NCBI GenBank assembly: GCA_028023455.1
Contig: JAQFVV010000287.1
Coordinates: forward strand, 558,001-622,000
Direction of reading: 5' to 3'
Length of the DNA: 64,000 nt
DNA from: Epiperipatus broadwayi
Lineage: Eukaryota > Onychophora > Udeonychophora > Euonychophora > Peripatidae
In this document: positions 55,501 through 58,212 of the stretch, one piece after another
Position numbering within the stretch: the stretch's first letter is position 1
How the letters are laid out: every line of letters starts with the position of its first letter
Translations under genes and position numbers: made by a program
Notes under the pieces: model-generated
Seen by the model: only the letters and a program-made list of their open reading frames with translations
Database searches by the model: none
Told to the model about the DNA's origin: nothing

Positions 55501-58212
55501 AATCCTGTTCAATAAACAGTCAAGATTCTGTAAGACTGCATGCAATTTAAAATTCTATAAATTTACTAACTATAAGTTTGACTAAATGAACTTCAGAAAA
55601 AATGATAAATACCAAACAAGATGTCACAATTTCAACTAAATAGTAAGAAGTTTACAATGTGGTATCAATTCTTATAATGTTTGAAATTATCAATGATTTA
55701 GTTCAAAATTAGGAACTTAGATAAATTAATCACTAACATTTTGAAGTCCTCCATAATGAACTTACTGATATTGATTTATAAATAATATTAATTCTCAATA
55801 AGAGACAAATTTTATCACAAAAGTTCAACTAATTCACATTTGAATAAATCCCATTTTGATTCACGATTTAGAATCTCTACGAATGAATGATACAGATTTG
55901 TCATATTGTATATGAAGAAATAAATTTTATTTTTATATAACATGAAACTATTAAGTATCTTACAAAATTTGTAAATAAAAAAAAACCTGCATGGTTTGTT
56001 TTTTCCAAAGCGTAAGCTTGTGGGTAAGACCTGTAGAGGTCGCTACCTTCGCATTTTCACATACATATTCTTAAGGTTTACAGTCTTAGTAAATATTACT
56101 TACATAGTCAATGTGCATTTAAATACATTTATAATTGCAATTAATAGAGCATTCGGCTTGGGATCAGGAGGTCCCAGGATTAATTCTACAGCTCACAATT
56201 CTGGCACTCAAACTTATGACCTTCCGAGCAATAAAGCCATTAGTATTTTTATATATACAAAAAAAAAAAAAAATCTTTTGAGCTTATAATTTCTTTAAGA
56301 TGCCTTATAAAAATTATGCTTAAGTTTCTTAAAAAAATATAGACTAAATACATTGTAAAAAATGTTTTTAAAAAAGAAAATATAATCTTTACTACGGATT
56401 CAAATTATCAGTTTCACAAGTCTTCCTAATGTCTGCATACCAGAGAAATTATTTTGATATTTAAAAATGAAAAGCCGTTAAAAATTAAGCCAATAATTTG
56501 AATTGATAATTAAACAAGTGTTAAAATATTAGTTAAGCGTAAAAAAAAACAAGGCTGCCTGAGAAGTTCTCATTTACTTAAAATACACGTTGGGGGGGGG
56601 GGGGTGATTTATGTTTTTCAAATGCCTCACACTGATTGTTTAAGAAGTATAGCAGTGGATATAATAATATTAATAAAATATATTTGTTTAAAAATATGAT
56701 TTTTGCTTAATCAAAGATTTCTTAGTGCCGTTTTTAATTAATAATTCTTCACTTGATTATTTTCTGATCGGTACTGGTTAGCTTTTATCTGATCATTCTT
56801 CGGTTCCTTTTTTTTTTTACCTTTTATTTTACAATAACCTTTAGTCTATGCTTCAAAAAATTAATAACAAAACACATTAATTTTGTAATGATGAAAGAAA
56901 GCTGTGGTGAAAAAATGGACATTTTATAAAGATGGAAAGAAAATAGTAATATGAAGATTTCAATAGGATTCTGTTTAAAAAGAAATAACATACTATTGCA
57001 TAGTACCTGCAGATGTACATTTCCCTTTTCTGATATAAAGATTATATAACAATATAATTGCACTGTATTTTTATGGTTAACATACTGAAGTCAATTCTTT
57101 AGAACTTCCTTTACGTTTCCATTAAAAGATCAGCACAACAATATAATTTTTTTAAATAATTGATTCACAATTAATTCCTATTAGATATATTCCATTAATA
57201 AGTAATTAAATACCAGCATTGATGATGTTACAGTTATCTGACAAACTATTTAGCATACCTGAAATATAAATTCCAGATTGCTTTGAATTCAAAATCCTAG
57301 CGGGAGAAGTCAAACCCCTGAATTAAGTTGCAGAGAAAATAATTTTTTTAAAAAAAATAGCATAGCAAAAATAAAAAATATATAAAAAAGTGGAAATAGG
57401 ATATTTACCTACGAATATGTATATGTTTTTAAGGTCGTGAATCATTTATTAAGTAATTGTTATATATTTCTCAGACAACACCACAAACTTGAATAATCAT
57501 CAAAAAAAAAGATTGGCATTTAATGTAAGAAAGTATGCATTAACAAATATTACTTAAATATAATTATTCTTTAATATATATATAACAATAAAAATAATAA
57601 ATATAATGGTAATAAACTATTATATACAATCTTTCAATCTGCAGAAGTACTTTCGGTTAATTCCTTAACCTGCCTCAACTGCTGTTAAATTTTTAAAAAA
57701 TGCTAGCATTATAATTCAGGAATCATGGGATTTGAGTTGAATGTTTTTCCATTTTGTTTTTTTGAATTTAACGGCAGTTGAGGCAGGTTAAGGAATTAAC
57801 CAAAAGTACTTCTGCAGATTGAAAGACTGTATATAATAATTTATTACTGTTATATTTATTATTTTTATTGTTATTACAATAGTTTTTTTAATTAACAGAC
57901 ATTTTATTTGTATTACATATATATATGGGTAAATAAATATTACAATTCTTGATCTTAAAAATGATGATTATCTCTATGAGCAAGTGTGAAATTAAATCTT
58001 ATAAATTAAGATGATGTATCATTTATAATTCCTGCATTTGAATTAATAAAAATTTCTTGCAACTACTGCACTTAATAAAACATTCTTGTAATTAAATATA
58101 AACACATCATAAACTTTCATCTAAAAATTTTGAAATTATATTTTACCTGTGATGTATGAGATCCTAGCCAAAAATGTATTCTCATGTCAAGACTACCTCG
58201 TACTTCCCGTAC
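1477..58212 (-). CDS. Gelsolin/villin-family actin-binding protein, partial split gene (7 exons seen)
   Basis: Seven exons joined in the order 58147-58212, 29141-29271, 17498-17600, 11367-11480, 9169-9270, 6878-6987, 1477-1555 give 705 bases, 235 codons, with every junction in phase. The protein reads through the end of gelsolin domain 1 ([11 protein letters not shown] then [15 protein letters not shown] and APVQHREV), the linker and all of domain 2 ([30 protein letters not shown]), a polar linker, and the start of domain 3 ([17 protein letters not shown]). Family members sever, cap or bundle actin filaments in the cytoplasm under calcium and phosphoinositide control. The basic patch usually preceding GGVASG is reduced here (RYLEGG), while the second basic patch KGKRK is kept. 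The N-terminal half of domain 1 and everything after the start of domain 3 were not found, so gelsolin, villin and advillin-like members cannot be told apart. The introns are very large and full of transposon debris. Confidence 0.93.
1560..6870. other. Gelsolin intron, mostly featureless
   Basis: AT-rich intron sequence. Apart from the family E repeat at 4260-4370, small hairpins near 2405-2485 (AGAGACTAACC...AGTCTCTTA type) and short T-runs, nothing interpretable was seen. The ORFs at 2615-2797 and 3083-3412 have no coding character. Confidence 0.5.
4260..4370 (+). repeat. Interspersed repeat, family E
   Basis: ATTTACCAAGGCTGTAACTC...GGTAGTAGGGACCTCTACAGG...ACCACAAGCTTATG matches the 9.9 kb copy in order and spacing. 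Confidence 0.5.
6878..6987 (-). CDS. Gelsolin-like gene, domain 2-3 linker exon
   Basis: The exon is 110 bases, with acceptor TTTTCTAG and donor GTAACA. It encodes [19 protein letters not shown], then [17 protein letters not shown] and two bases of the following arginine codon. In gelsolins this region is a variable polar linker ending in the strand K-L-Y-x-V/C-S-D that opens domain 3. The linker here is short. The phase matches the neighbours on both sides. Confidence 0.9.
7475..7815. repeat. Foldback MITE copy, long form
   Basis: The outer end CATCACATGATCACCATTTC is at 7477. Inner arms are 7519-7545 and 7779-7806 (AAACTCTCCATACAGTAG against CTACTGTATGGAGAGTTT). The interior has GGGATTTTATGCACAAACCT as in the 26.9 kb copy. 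Confidence 0.65.
8743..9052. repeat. Long inverted repeat next to exon 9169-9270
   Basis: Outer arms 8743-8776 and 9021-9052 (CATCAATAAATGAAAAAGGA against TCTTTTTCATTTATTGATG) and inner arms near 8843-8877 and 8943-8982 (CATGAATTCTGTATAG against ATATACAGAATTCATG) form a nested hairpin. It starts about 115 bases downstream of the gelsolin donor at 9168. Confidence 0.65.
9169..9270 (-). CDS. Gelsolin-like gene, exon at end of domain 2
   Basis: The exon is 34 codons and starts [20 protein letters not shown], then EDGEEQ. This matches the family pattern of a helix, a basic/acidic turn (D/E-x-x-G-G), and a strand ending in an acidic E-x-G-E/D. The acceptor is TTAG before GGGGCC. The 3' end is chosen at GAA|GTAATT because it is the only in-phase donor that joins the next exon without a stop. 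GTAATT is the weakest donor of the gene, so this end is less sure. A long inverted repeat begins about 115 bases into the following intron. Confidence 0.85.
9905..10055 (+). repeat. Interspersed repeat, family E
   Basis: The core GTAGGGACCTCTACAGGT...TTAACCACAAGCTTATG is present with upstream TTACGTAAGTAATATTTACT. The core recurs at 4318-4362 (plus) and inverted at 56014-56110 (CGTAAGCTTGTGGGTAAGAC, CTGTAGAGGTCGCTACCTTC). The 56 kb copy includes the upstream part too, so the unit is at least 140 bases. Confidence 0.5.
10918..11162. repeat. Foldback MITE-related inverted repeat
   Basis: AACTGCCATCTATTGTAAGT...GTAATCAATAGATGCTA at 10925-10967 and TAGCATCTATTGATTACTCA...CAATAGATGACAG at 11104-11142 are inverted. 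The outermost CTCCATACAG ends are absent. It lies 200 bases from exon 11367-11480. Confidence 0.55.
11367..11480 (-). CDS. Gelsolin-like gene, exon of domain 2 core
   Basis: The exon is 38 complete codons, with AG acceptor at 11482-11481 and donor GTAAGC. It encodes [20 protein letters not shown] followed by [18 protein letters not shown]. This is the standard domain-2 sequence (S-W-x-x-F-N-x-G-D-x-F-[IV]-L-D-L-G followed by I-Y-x-W-x-G). The GD and the D of LDLG are positions that usually bind a type-2 calcium ion. The first residue is a methionine in phase, but gene continuity shows it is internal and not a start. Confidence 0.95.
11938..13110. repeat. Triple copy of a 400-base repeat, two direct and one inverted (family F)
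   Basis: Copy 1 is at about 11938-12368 (plus). Copy 2 is at about 12369-12645 (plus, truncated). Copy 3 is at about 12640-13110 (minus). Shared blocks are AACAATGAGGATTGCCAATT, CTCTACAAGCTTTATGATAA, CTGACCATGGTTTCGTGC and CATCTACATGTCTTCAAACC. The join between copies 1 and 2 contains AAGATCACATGACACTATCT, which also lies at the far end of copy 3. Copies are more than 95 percent alike by eye, so this is recent. Copies 2 and 3 can form a hairpin of about 270 pairs. Confidence 0.8.
13619..13688. repeat. Near-perfect 70-base palindrome without spacer
   Basis: The two 35-base halves meet at AACAAG|CTTGTT and match at 33 of 35 positions. One mismatch pair would still wobble-pair in RNA. Sequence inside each arm (GCAAATAAGCTCTCAACAAG) is not simple repeat. 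It lies 500 bases beyond the family F triple copy. Confidence 0.85.
13690..15660 (+). other. Unexplained intronic tract, possible decayed coding sequence
   Basis: There are no recognised repeats over most of this tract. Base composition is less AT-extreme and codon-like stretches appear, the clearest at 15321-15536 (71 codons, [20 protein letters not shown] ... [19 protein letters not shown]). I recognise no domain. It could be an old transposon or other decayed insertion. No intact gene is claimed. Confidence 0.3.
15715..15850 (+). repeat. SINE-like family D, decayed copy
   Basis: ATGGTGAAACTTGGGAGCTC, GGTCCATAGATTGCATCCCA and ACTTATGATCCTTCACGCAG CAATAATGAT follow the family D order. They are followed by a (TTG/TTA)n-rich tract. 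The 72-codon frame across it is not a gene. Confidence 0.4.
16838..16969 (+). mobile_element. Very short tRNA-derived SINE, copy 1
   Basis: A tRNA-like body at 16857-16927 has A-box-like TGGCCGAGTGG, a perfect five-pair T-arm around B-box GGTTCG, and acceptor ends that pair at six of seven positions. It is followed by GGACACATG and an A-rich tail. Flanking AGGTAAGAACAACT (16838-16851) and AGGTAAGGACAATT (16956-16969) look like a target-site duplication. The D-arm does not pair well, so it is a retroposed copy and not a working tRNA gene. Confidence 0.7.
17010..17205 (+). repeat. SINE-like repeat, family C fragment
   Basis: Blocks TAATCTGAGTTTGAACATGC, CAGGTAGGCAATTGG, CAATATTGGTCAGTAAATGG and GTATCCAGTTACTCTTAATT align with the 49.4 kb copy. 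The 3' module is missing. Confidence 0.4.
17498..17600 (-). CDS. Gelsolin-like gene, exon at the start of domain 2
   Basis: The exon is 103 bases. Its first base completes the arginine codon left by the previous exon (CG|T). It then encodes 34 residues that include [27 protein letters not shown] and SIIRE, ending on a whole GAG codon followed by donor GTAAGT. GGVASGF.H is diagnostic of gelsolin domain 2, and the basic run KGKRK matches the family's second phosphoinositide and actin-binding patch. The first basic patch, normally KYKKGG or similar, is here RYLEGG, which may weaken lipid control. Confidence 0.95.
18131..18300. repeat. Foldback MITE copy
   Basis: The outer end ATCATATGATCACCATTTTT is at 18143. 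Hairpin arms are 18194-18233 and 18245-18283 (CACTCAGTGCAAGCCAGA against TCTGGCTTGCACTGGGTG). On its right it runs into the repeat module at 18290-18475. The short ORFs on both strands here arise from the palindrome. Confidence 0.7.
18290..18478 (+). repeat. Interspersed module linked to foldback MITEs
   Basis: From ATGCTGGGTTGGCCATGGAG through GACAAAGATTATATTGTGAA, GACTAACAGGTTTCTCTGGG and GAGAGATTCCTGACTTTGTA it matches, inverted, 28105-28310. Both copies sit against a foldback hairpin on the same side, so the module and MITE moved together. Minus-strand frames here have no recognised product. Confidence 0.6.
19000..20640. other. Intron flank 3' of the LINE
   Basis: AT-rich sequence. The part at 19300-19640 read on the minus strand has faint LINE-like phrases ([13 protein letters not shown]) and may be another old LINE scrap. 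The remainder shows nothing definite. Confidence 0.3.
20851..21120 (-). pseudogene. LINE ORF2 C-terminal tail, out of frame
   Basis: This frame continues the RT protein after a frameshift. Read from just upstream, the frame gives IFNNCSS, supplying the last cysteine of the motif that CSLC begins in the RT frame, then continues through [16 protein letters not shown] to a stop at 20851. The ATG at 21120 is internal. Its presence shows that the RT frame ends early by mutation and not by design. Confidence 0.6.
21117..23237 (-). CDS. LINE ORF2, reverse transcriptase part
   Basis: There are 706 codons. RT landmarks are [17 protein letters not shown] at about 214-230, motif [13 protein letters not shown] at about 282-293, motif [14 protein letters not shown] at about 341-353, motif C YMDD at 385-388, and the thumb-entry motif FLGLPMS at about 444-450. 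Three catalytic aspartates are present. Motif C has methionine where most LINEs have alanine (YADD). The C-terminal CSLC at 684-687 begins a cysteine-histidine motif that is interrupted by a frameshift. The frame is free of stops over 2.1 kb, consistent with recent activity. Confidence 0.9.
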   Translation of the reverse strand: MISHYTRKNKGPIGLLKKADSLITTLKDIPPTPASVQVIIDLKQQYVETHQILIDYLATKKARLYLSKPHNFSRGYIRWALGFQSKSKIPSAITVNNIIFSGSSMILQILNHYKCKLVDVSQNLVPDTSIYSCETIHGISNDDIRAKLSSMPDRIHPGIHGIPKFMFKHLEAFTVPIVSRMVDLLASGPLTIDQLYPIAMVPFLKSAIIPSPLENLRPISMTPLIIKLIEAIIKDKIQNLILPFISSFQFAKKGSSTAEALCLFRLITDYTRKNKKSKPIIVQLDISAAFDSVRIPQLIHLLSGLNIPTGIMNIITNLLLNRHIAISLNGKISNLFTPTKSIPQGSPLSPLLFILYINPFLKSLEMNLPGLYIPGINKSIQHISYMDDVAVFLPSRKFIPKLIQIMDNFTIESGLAFNLRKSAVWRLSSGKSIPSFFTAMPQKFLGLPMSLSHAAMRKLIQDTIMNSARKIIDSLSKVYTSLFAKTALLNMLLFPRIAYYMPFIKFSSKFIQNINSLCSRLMWKGKTVAISLRRVQRPTRLNGLSLHSLHVLCLQKSNNLITRLNGIFPDDSPFLSIHPTDTPPPINDGWLTQVLIDISKILTPLTQLKPTKLRYWDAYILFFSTIIPDHSILTCTNFAIIKKYKRCNLEPKYLDFLLKLNLNALPTSHFLVMYRGFSSLDPVCSLCHRDMITFSTIVPLFRAVEY
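23272..24066 (-). CDS. LINE ORF2, endonuclease (EEP/APE) part
   Basis: There are 264 codons. Visible active-site residues of the exonuclease-endonuclease-phosphatase fold are N9 in [10 protein letters not shown]38 in LGETKL, D142 and N144 in LLGDFNS, D186 in SLIDLLYY, and the terminal SDHH at 208-211. The enzyme nicks target DNA to prime reverse transcription. The frame stops 34 bases before the start of the RT frame. Translating the gap in the RT frame gives continuous protein, so a single frameshift separates two parts of one ORF2. Confidence 0.85.
   Translation of the reverse strand: MKLKISGLNVRGLNSDKRVDALAHWTKKFLPHLVCLGETKLHINSNQKIIDKLHRLGYFHYSTSNSPSAGVALLIPFQSLIQNFRISFLNSILIFITICINSFKFNVVFLYLNKDIGLIHNQIHLINLGLISNPFPTILLGDFNSTYDCFNSKFLHLLNSHFMCAQGFFPHDACSFYTKKFSSLIDLLYYSPELHFFINPSLQPLPFSDHHAIMLDLTLDLPNQTNVHLKSTIRILLKSATPEAIISEAYIFFQENRHPSSSTS
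24177..24539 (-). CDS. LINE ORF1-like protein (short, charged)
   Basis: A 120-codon frame lies directly upstream of the endonuclease frame of the LINE. The protein is Ser/Lys/Asp-rich, without a CCHC knuckle or clear coiled coil, beginning [20 protein letters not shown]. Its position is that of ORF1, which in this class binds the element's RNA, but it is far shorter than usual ORF1 proteins. A separate 89-codon frame further upstream (24840-25109, minus) may be another piece of the same ORF1. It could also be non-functional leader sequence. Confidence 0.45.
   Translation of the reverse strand: MDSDSDGIMTTNYSYTRQKSKRKAGGGNRNFIEKTHSMTSEDLSDSNKSSSGNELCKTNVKSKKLKADNLKFSLIKSQMSDITSKGNSNMDKISTKKVTPQKLMDIEHNINITDNLDKKT
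25320..26170 (-). pseudogene. Decayed reverse transcriptase of a second LINE type
   Basis: Read on the minus strand, scattered frames give [10 protein letters not shown] (the QxGF... region), [13 protein letters not shown] (motif A, about 25955-26010), and [11 protein letters not shown] (degenerate motif C, about 25735-25770). This order is that of RTE/CFDP2-type reverse transcriptases common in invertebrates. Many stops and indels show an old, dead copy. It abuts the 5' side of the younger LINE. Plus-strand frames here are shadows. Confidence 0.6.
26864..27350. repeat. Foldback MITE with 142-base arms
   Basis: The left arm 26864-27005 and right arm 27208-27350 are inverted and nearly identical. 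They contain AAACTCTC.ATACAGTA, GAGTAATCAATGGATGCCAG, CCTATCTAATGCCTACTCAT and GACTAGTTTCTGGCTTGTGG. The spacer is about 200 bases. ATAACTGATC occurs just outside both ends (26853-26862 and 27403-27412), a possible target duplication that would include 50 more bases with GTGATCATGTGATG on the right. Confidence 0.75.
28100..28312 (-). repeat. Interspersed module linked to foldback MITEs
   Basis: This is the inverted copy of 18290-18478 (GGAGTCAGGAATCTCTCAGC, GAGAAACCTGTTAGCCACTT, ATAATCTTTGTCAACTCCAT). It is unusually C-rich for this window. Confidence 0.6.
28322..28500. repeat. Foldback MITE copy
   Basis: Arms 28322-28376 and 28382-28434 (AAACTCTGCATACAGTAGTG, GTAATCAATGGATGC) form a compact hairpin. 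The right outer end CATAAGAAATGGATTATGTG follows at 28462. On its left it is joined to the repeat module at 28100-28310. Confidence 0.7.
29141..29271 (-). CDS. Gelsolin-like gene, exon completing domain 1
   Basis: The exon is 131 bases, with acceptor TTTTTGTAG before it and donor GTAAGT after. It encodes [19 protein letters not shown], then [13 protein letters not shown], then [11 protein letters not shown] and the first two bases of an arginine codon. DE plus the VQHREV motif is among the most conserved parts of gelsolin domain 1. The acidic pair is expected to contribute to calcium-linked actin binding in this family. The upstream intron is about 28.9 kb and contains a putative antisense gene start at 43 kb. 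Confidence 0.95.
29690..29880 (-). repeat. Foldback MITE copy, one arm
   Basis: CATGTGATCACCTTTTAGGG, AGAAACTAGTCTGGATATAC, GTAGATAGGGATTAAATGCA and TGCATTAGATGGCACTACTG follow the order of a right arm. The left arm is missing. It begins about 420 bases upstream of the gelsolin exon 29141-29271. Confidence 0.55.
31401..31526 (+). mobile_element. Very short tRNA-derived SINE, copy 2
   Basis: The same body as the 16.86 kb copy begins at about 31416 (GCATTGGTGGTCGAGAGG), has B-box GGGTTCGCGTCCC, ends CCGATGTTATGACACTTT and has an A-run. It is flanked by exact duplications AAAAATAGCTAG at 31401-31412 and 31515-31526. It has a longer variable arm than copy 1, as in Leu/Ser-type tRNAs. Confidence 0.75.
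32564..32739. repeat. Foldback MITE copy, short form
   Basis: Arms 32564-32642 and 32662-32739 are inverted. They run from ATATCACATGATCACCATTT through GCTTGCTCATAACTGTTATT to the AAAACTTTTCATAC block. This copy shows the outer terminal inverted repeat (TCACATGATCACCATTTCT) most clearly. It interrupts the hAT remnant. Confidence 0.75.
33053..33175 (+). pseudogene. hAT transposase C-terminal dimerisation segment
   Basis: 41 open codons read [19 protein letters not shown], then [20 protein letters not shown]. This matches the end of hAT-family transposases (ERLSxLxLxSIxxxLxxxLxxxxxIxxFAxxKARK), the region that mediates transposase dimerisation. The rest of the transposase is absent, so it is a non-functional internal-deletion derivative. 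Confidence 0.75.
33690..33990. repeat. Foldback MITE copy
   Basis: Arms 33697-33832 and 33843-33982 contain the same blocks as the 26.9 kb element (CTCCATACAATAGTGCCATC, AGTAATCAATAGATGCCAGA, TCATCCAATATCCCCAG) and are separated by only about ten bases. This makes a near-continuous hairpin of about 135 pairs. It lies 500 bases from the hAT remnant. Confidence 0.7.
34882..34899 (+). repeat. (GT)n microsatellite
   Basis: An uninterrupted GT run of about eight to nine units in an otherwise AT-rich intron. Confidence 0.8.
35770..36000 (-). pseudogene. LINE reverse transcriptase fragment (YGCETW block)
   Basis: On the minus strand the frame reads [20 protein letters not shown] then GMEMWL, followed by shifted frames. 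LYGCETW...xxRLxxFEMWxxRRxLRI is the well-known block just upstream of the WAGHI region in RTE/CFDP2-type LINEs. It is a decayed copy. Confidence 0.65.
36250..36465 (+). repeat. Family F repeat, partial copy
   Basis: GATCATATGACCCCATTCTC, TTAAGCTTGTAAGATATAAA, ATAAATGCTTAGCCAGAGAA and TTTGGCACTCCTCGGAGAGG follow family F order and then diverge. The overlapping ORFs on both strands are shadows of the repeat. Confidence 0.65.
37545..38275 (+). repeat. SINE-like family B, two direct copies about 495 bases apart
   Basis: Blocks at about 37580-37790 and 38075-38275 share GATTGCTGGTTTAGCAT, ATTGGTGATTATTTATCTTT, GATCAGGTGGGTCA, GATGGCAT, GTGTGAAAGTCTGAG, TTATATTACATTATATATG and AAGCCTG.ACAGTGTATTAATT. 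The tract between them (37800-38070) continues the family's 3' and 5' modules (ACATGAGGGGTCAGAATG, TGAGCACTGACTGCATATA). Together they look like a short tandem pair. Confidence 0.65.
38480..40410. other. Intronic stretch without recognised features
   Basis: AT-rich sequence with no repeats matched elsewhere in the window. The 88-codon minus frame at 39649-39915 shows no domain or codon bias that I can support. Confidence 0.4.
40420..40640 (+). repeat. SINE-like repeat, family C fragment
   Basis: ATAGTTAATGCATTTGCCTG...CAGTATTCAAATCC resembles a decayed tRNA head. It is followed by GGCTATAATCAATTCAGCTA and ATGGGTACCTAGTTATTTTT, matching the family C order. Confidence 0.35.
41419..41430 (+). 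repeat. 12-G homopolymer
   Basis: A run of twelve G in sequence that is otherwise very AT-rich. Similar runs are at 32424-32435 (12 G), 56592-56604 (13 G) and 61121-61128 (8 G). All are on the plus strand. Confidence 0.8.
41692..41859. repeat. Imperfect inverted repeat
   Basis: AATCGGAAATCAATCTCCGA...TTTCTTAAATA (41696-41736) faces TATTTAAGAAATATTCGGAA ACTGATTTCCG (41822-41853). It may be a small old MITE. Confidence 0.45.
43030..43150 (+). promoter_or_regulatory. Core promoter of a putative plus-strand gene
   Basis: In a patch richer in G+C and CpG than its surroundings there is a CCAAT box at 43037-43041, a CRE-like TGACGTC at 43088-43094, and a TATA box TATAAAAAG at 43121-43129, in the usual order and spacing. 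Transcription would begin near 43150. The following 200 bases hold an upstream ORF and a good first exon, which supports the call. It lies on the strand opposite the gelsolin-like gene and inside its largest intron. Confidence 0.6.
43241..43255 (+). CDS. Upstream ORF (MKRL) in the 5' leader
   Basis: A five-codon frame, ATG AAA AGA CTG TGA, ends seven bases before the main ATG at 43263. If transcription starts at the TATA-directed site it lies in the leader and would be expected to reduce translation of the main frame or impose reinitiation. This is inference from position only. Confidence 0.35.
   Translation: MKRL
43263..43349 (+). CDS. First coding exon of an unrecognised plus-strand gene
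   Basis: There are 29 codons from ATG to a strong donor (ACT|GTAAGC), phase 0. The peptide begins [19 protein letters not shown] and continues [10 protein letters not shown]. It is rich in Ser, Thr and Asn, and looks like a disordered N-terminus. There is no signal peptide or membrane segment. Base composition is clearly above the AT-rich background, and the exon sits about 110 bases after a predicted start site. I do not recognise the family. No continuation was found downstream, so the next exon may lie many kb away or outside the window. Confidence 0.55.
44880..44985 (+). repeat. Foldback MITE, single right end
   Basis: AGTAATGCCACCCAGTGCAG, AGTAATCTATGAATGCAGGA and GCATAAGAAATGATGATCAT GTGAT correspond to half an element. 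The 69-codon minus frame partly lies on it. Confidence 0.5.
45325..47355 (+). repeat. AT-rich local repeat cluster
   Basis: Two units recur. The first has TACTGTAATCACATTTTCTT then GAGCATTTTTTATTAATTCT (45515, 46095, 46285, and degenerate at 47265). The second has AAGATTTAAT.TAAATTGAAC then TTTTAATATTATATAAATAA and AAAGCTAAATTAAAATTTAC (45345, 46425, 46705). Spacing is uneven, so it is a cluster of related units and not a regular satellite. Confidence 0.5.
45655..46095 (+). repeat. Family F repeat, full-length diverged copy
   Basis: It runs from TAAATAGTCAATT...AATAAGAGTCATAAATCACA through GCTTAGC...CTCCTCAGAGAGATGCTAGG to GCTATATGGGGCTGAGAGAT and TTGCTTAAGACTAAAAG. It has inserted between two units of the AT-rich repeat that fills 45.4-47.4 kb. 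Confidence 0.65.
47965..48350. repeat. SINE-like family B fragments
   Basis: A minus-orientation fragment at 47975-48065 (CCAGCACTCATCAGTTGGCC) and a plus-orientation fragment at 48265-48345 (GATGAGTGCTGGTTCAG) face each other across 200 bases of AT-rich sequence. Both stop at AT-rich simple sequence. A similar minus fragment lies at 54715-54785. Confidence 0.45.
48430..48795 (+). pseudogene. LINE reverse transcriptase C-terminal fragment
   Basis: Across frame breaks the plus strand reads [42 protein letters not shown]. This is the C-terminal region of RTE/CFDP2-type LINE proteins (typically IKxLKWxWAGHI...RPRGRPxxRWxDDI). It is a short, stop-ridden relic, followed by SINE-like sequence. Confidence 0.75.
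49440..49865 (+). repeat. SINE-like repeat, family C, with an internal direct repeat
   Basis: It has a tRNA-like start (TAGCTCAGTAATAGCATACC, near A-box form) and a 48-base direct repeat (CATACCTGCCTGCCATATAT repeated at 49469 and 49527). The tail modules are CTATTCTTCTATGGAGAGG and CTTTGCCCTGCAGTGAACTA. Related copies are at 7100-7290, 17015-17200, 40420-40640 and 59290-59590. ORFs on both strands here are shadows. Confidence 0.5.
50192..50288 (+). repeat. (TA)n/(AG)n purine-rich simple repeat
   Basis: A short (AT)n run is followed by about 85 bases of almost pure purine (GAGA, GGGA, GGAA). It can adopt triplex-type structures. This is the longest purine tract in the window. Confidence 0.85.
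51018..51575. repeat. Foldback MITE-related element, degenerate
   Basis: Left blocks GCAAACTCTATTTATTCTAA and CTGCCATCTAGTGTATGTC, and right blocks CTTTCAATAGATGGCAGAAG and ATGTCACTATCC-like sequence, are inverted with many changes. The interior ATCCACATTCCCTAACTAGT matches the family's CCAATATCCCCAGACTAG. Confidence 0.4.
52285..52605 (-). pseudogene. Penelope-like element C-terminal (GIY-YIG endonuclease) remnant
   Basis: The minus strand encodes [17 protein letters not shown], then [14 protein letters not shown] and PSAINRREA. The pattern H...N[ST]GH...K-R-K-V-x-E-A-x-[FY]-I...P-S-x-N-R is the C-terminal half of the GIY-YIG nuclease domain of Penelope-like retroelements. After the stop, the sequence keeps an ordered 3' region with CGAAAGCGCTTGGC on the minus strand. 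The reverse transcriptase part was not found upstream (higher coordinates), so this is a 5'-truncated copy. Frames are only mildly broken. Confidence 0.6.
52920..53040 (+). repeat. tRNA-like SINE, family D
   Basis: It has AGTGCTTTGGTCGAGCGTC..., B-box AGGTTCGAATTCAG, then a tail CTTATGAACCCTGATCAATA and AAACCATTAAAATTC. The same tail (CTTATGACCTTCCGAGCAAT plus AAAGCCATTA) occurs at 56145-56270, and decayed copies occur at 15715-15830, 31020-31160 and 33560-33660. Confidence 0.5.
53190..53430 (-). pseudogene. LINE reverse transcriptase C-terminal fragment
   Basis: The minus strand gives degenerate versions of the same C-terminal block as at 48.5 kb: LSWTE, then [18 protein letters not shown]-like sequence. 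There are several stops and shifts. It is antisense to the 48.5 kb copy and independent of it. Confidence 0.5.
54420..54590. repeat. Foldback MITE-related hairpin
   Basis: Arms 54429-54460 (TGTAGTGTAAGCTTTAGTAA) and 54479-54512 (TTACTAAAGCTTACCAGTAG) are inverted. GTCATGTGACAG at about 54568 may be the outer end. Confidence 0.5.
54790..55980. other. Intronic stretch without recognised features
   Basis: AT-rich sequence with only short runs and no family match. Confidence 0.4.
56010..56140 (-). repeat. Interspersed repeat, family E
   Basis: This is the inverted copy of the 9.9-10.05 kb unit, including AGTAAATATTACTTACATAG and the palindromic CCTGTAGAGGTC core. It directly abuts a family D SINE. 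Confidence 0.5.
56140..56270 (+). repeat. tRNA-like SINE, family D
   Basis: AGCATTCGGCTTGGGATCAG, GGTCCCAGGATTAATTCTAC and tail ACTTATGACCTTCCGAGCAA TAAAGCCATTA are followed by an A-run. It resembles the 52.9 kb copy with a mutated B box. The overlapping 97-codon plus frame is a shadow. Confidence 0.5.
57584..57877. repeat. Long inverted repeat near a gelsolin exon
   Basis: Arms 57584-57691 and 57764-57877 are about 110 bases and nearly complementary (CAATCTGCAGAAGTACTTTC, CTTAACCTGCCTCAACTG), with a 72-base loop. Just beyond the right arm, TTAACAGACATTTTATTTGT is shared with about 2535 and 30230, which suggests a MITE family with T/A-rich ends. It is 270 bases from exon 58147-58212. Confidence 0.75.
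58147..58212 (-). CDS. Gelsolin-like gene, exon within domain 1
   Basis: The exon has 22 codons and is phase 0 at both ends. It has an AG acceptor just upstream (58214-58213) and a GTAAAA donor from 58146. It encodes [20 protein letters not shown] plus SQ. The segment IHFWLG...SQ is the family signature (D-[IL]-H-[YF]-W-[LI]-G...S-Q-D-E) in which the next exon supplies DE. The preceding exon should end in phase 0 and carry the GDSYIVL-type strand of domain 1. I could not find it between this exon and base 64000. Two long inverted repeats, at 57584-57877 and 58844-59183, sit on either side within the introns. Confidence 0.9.
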
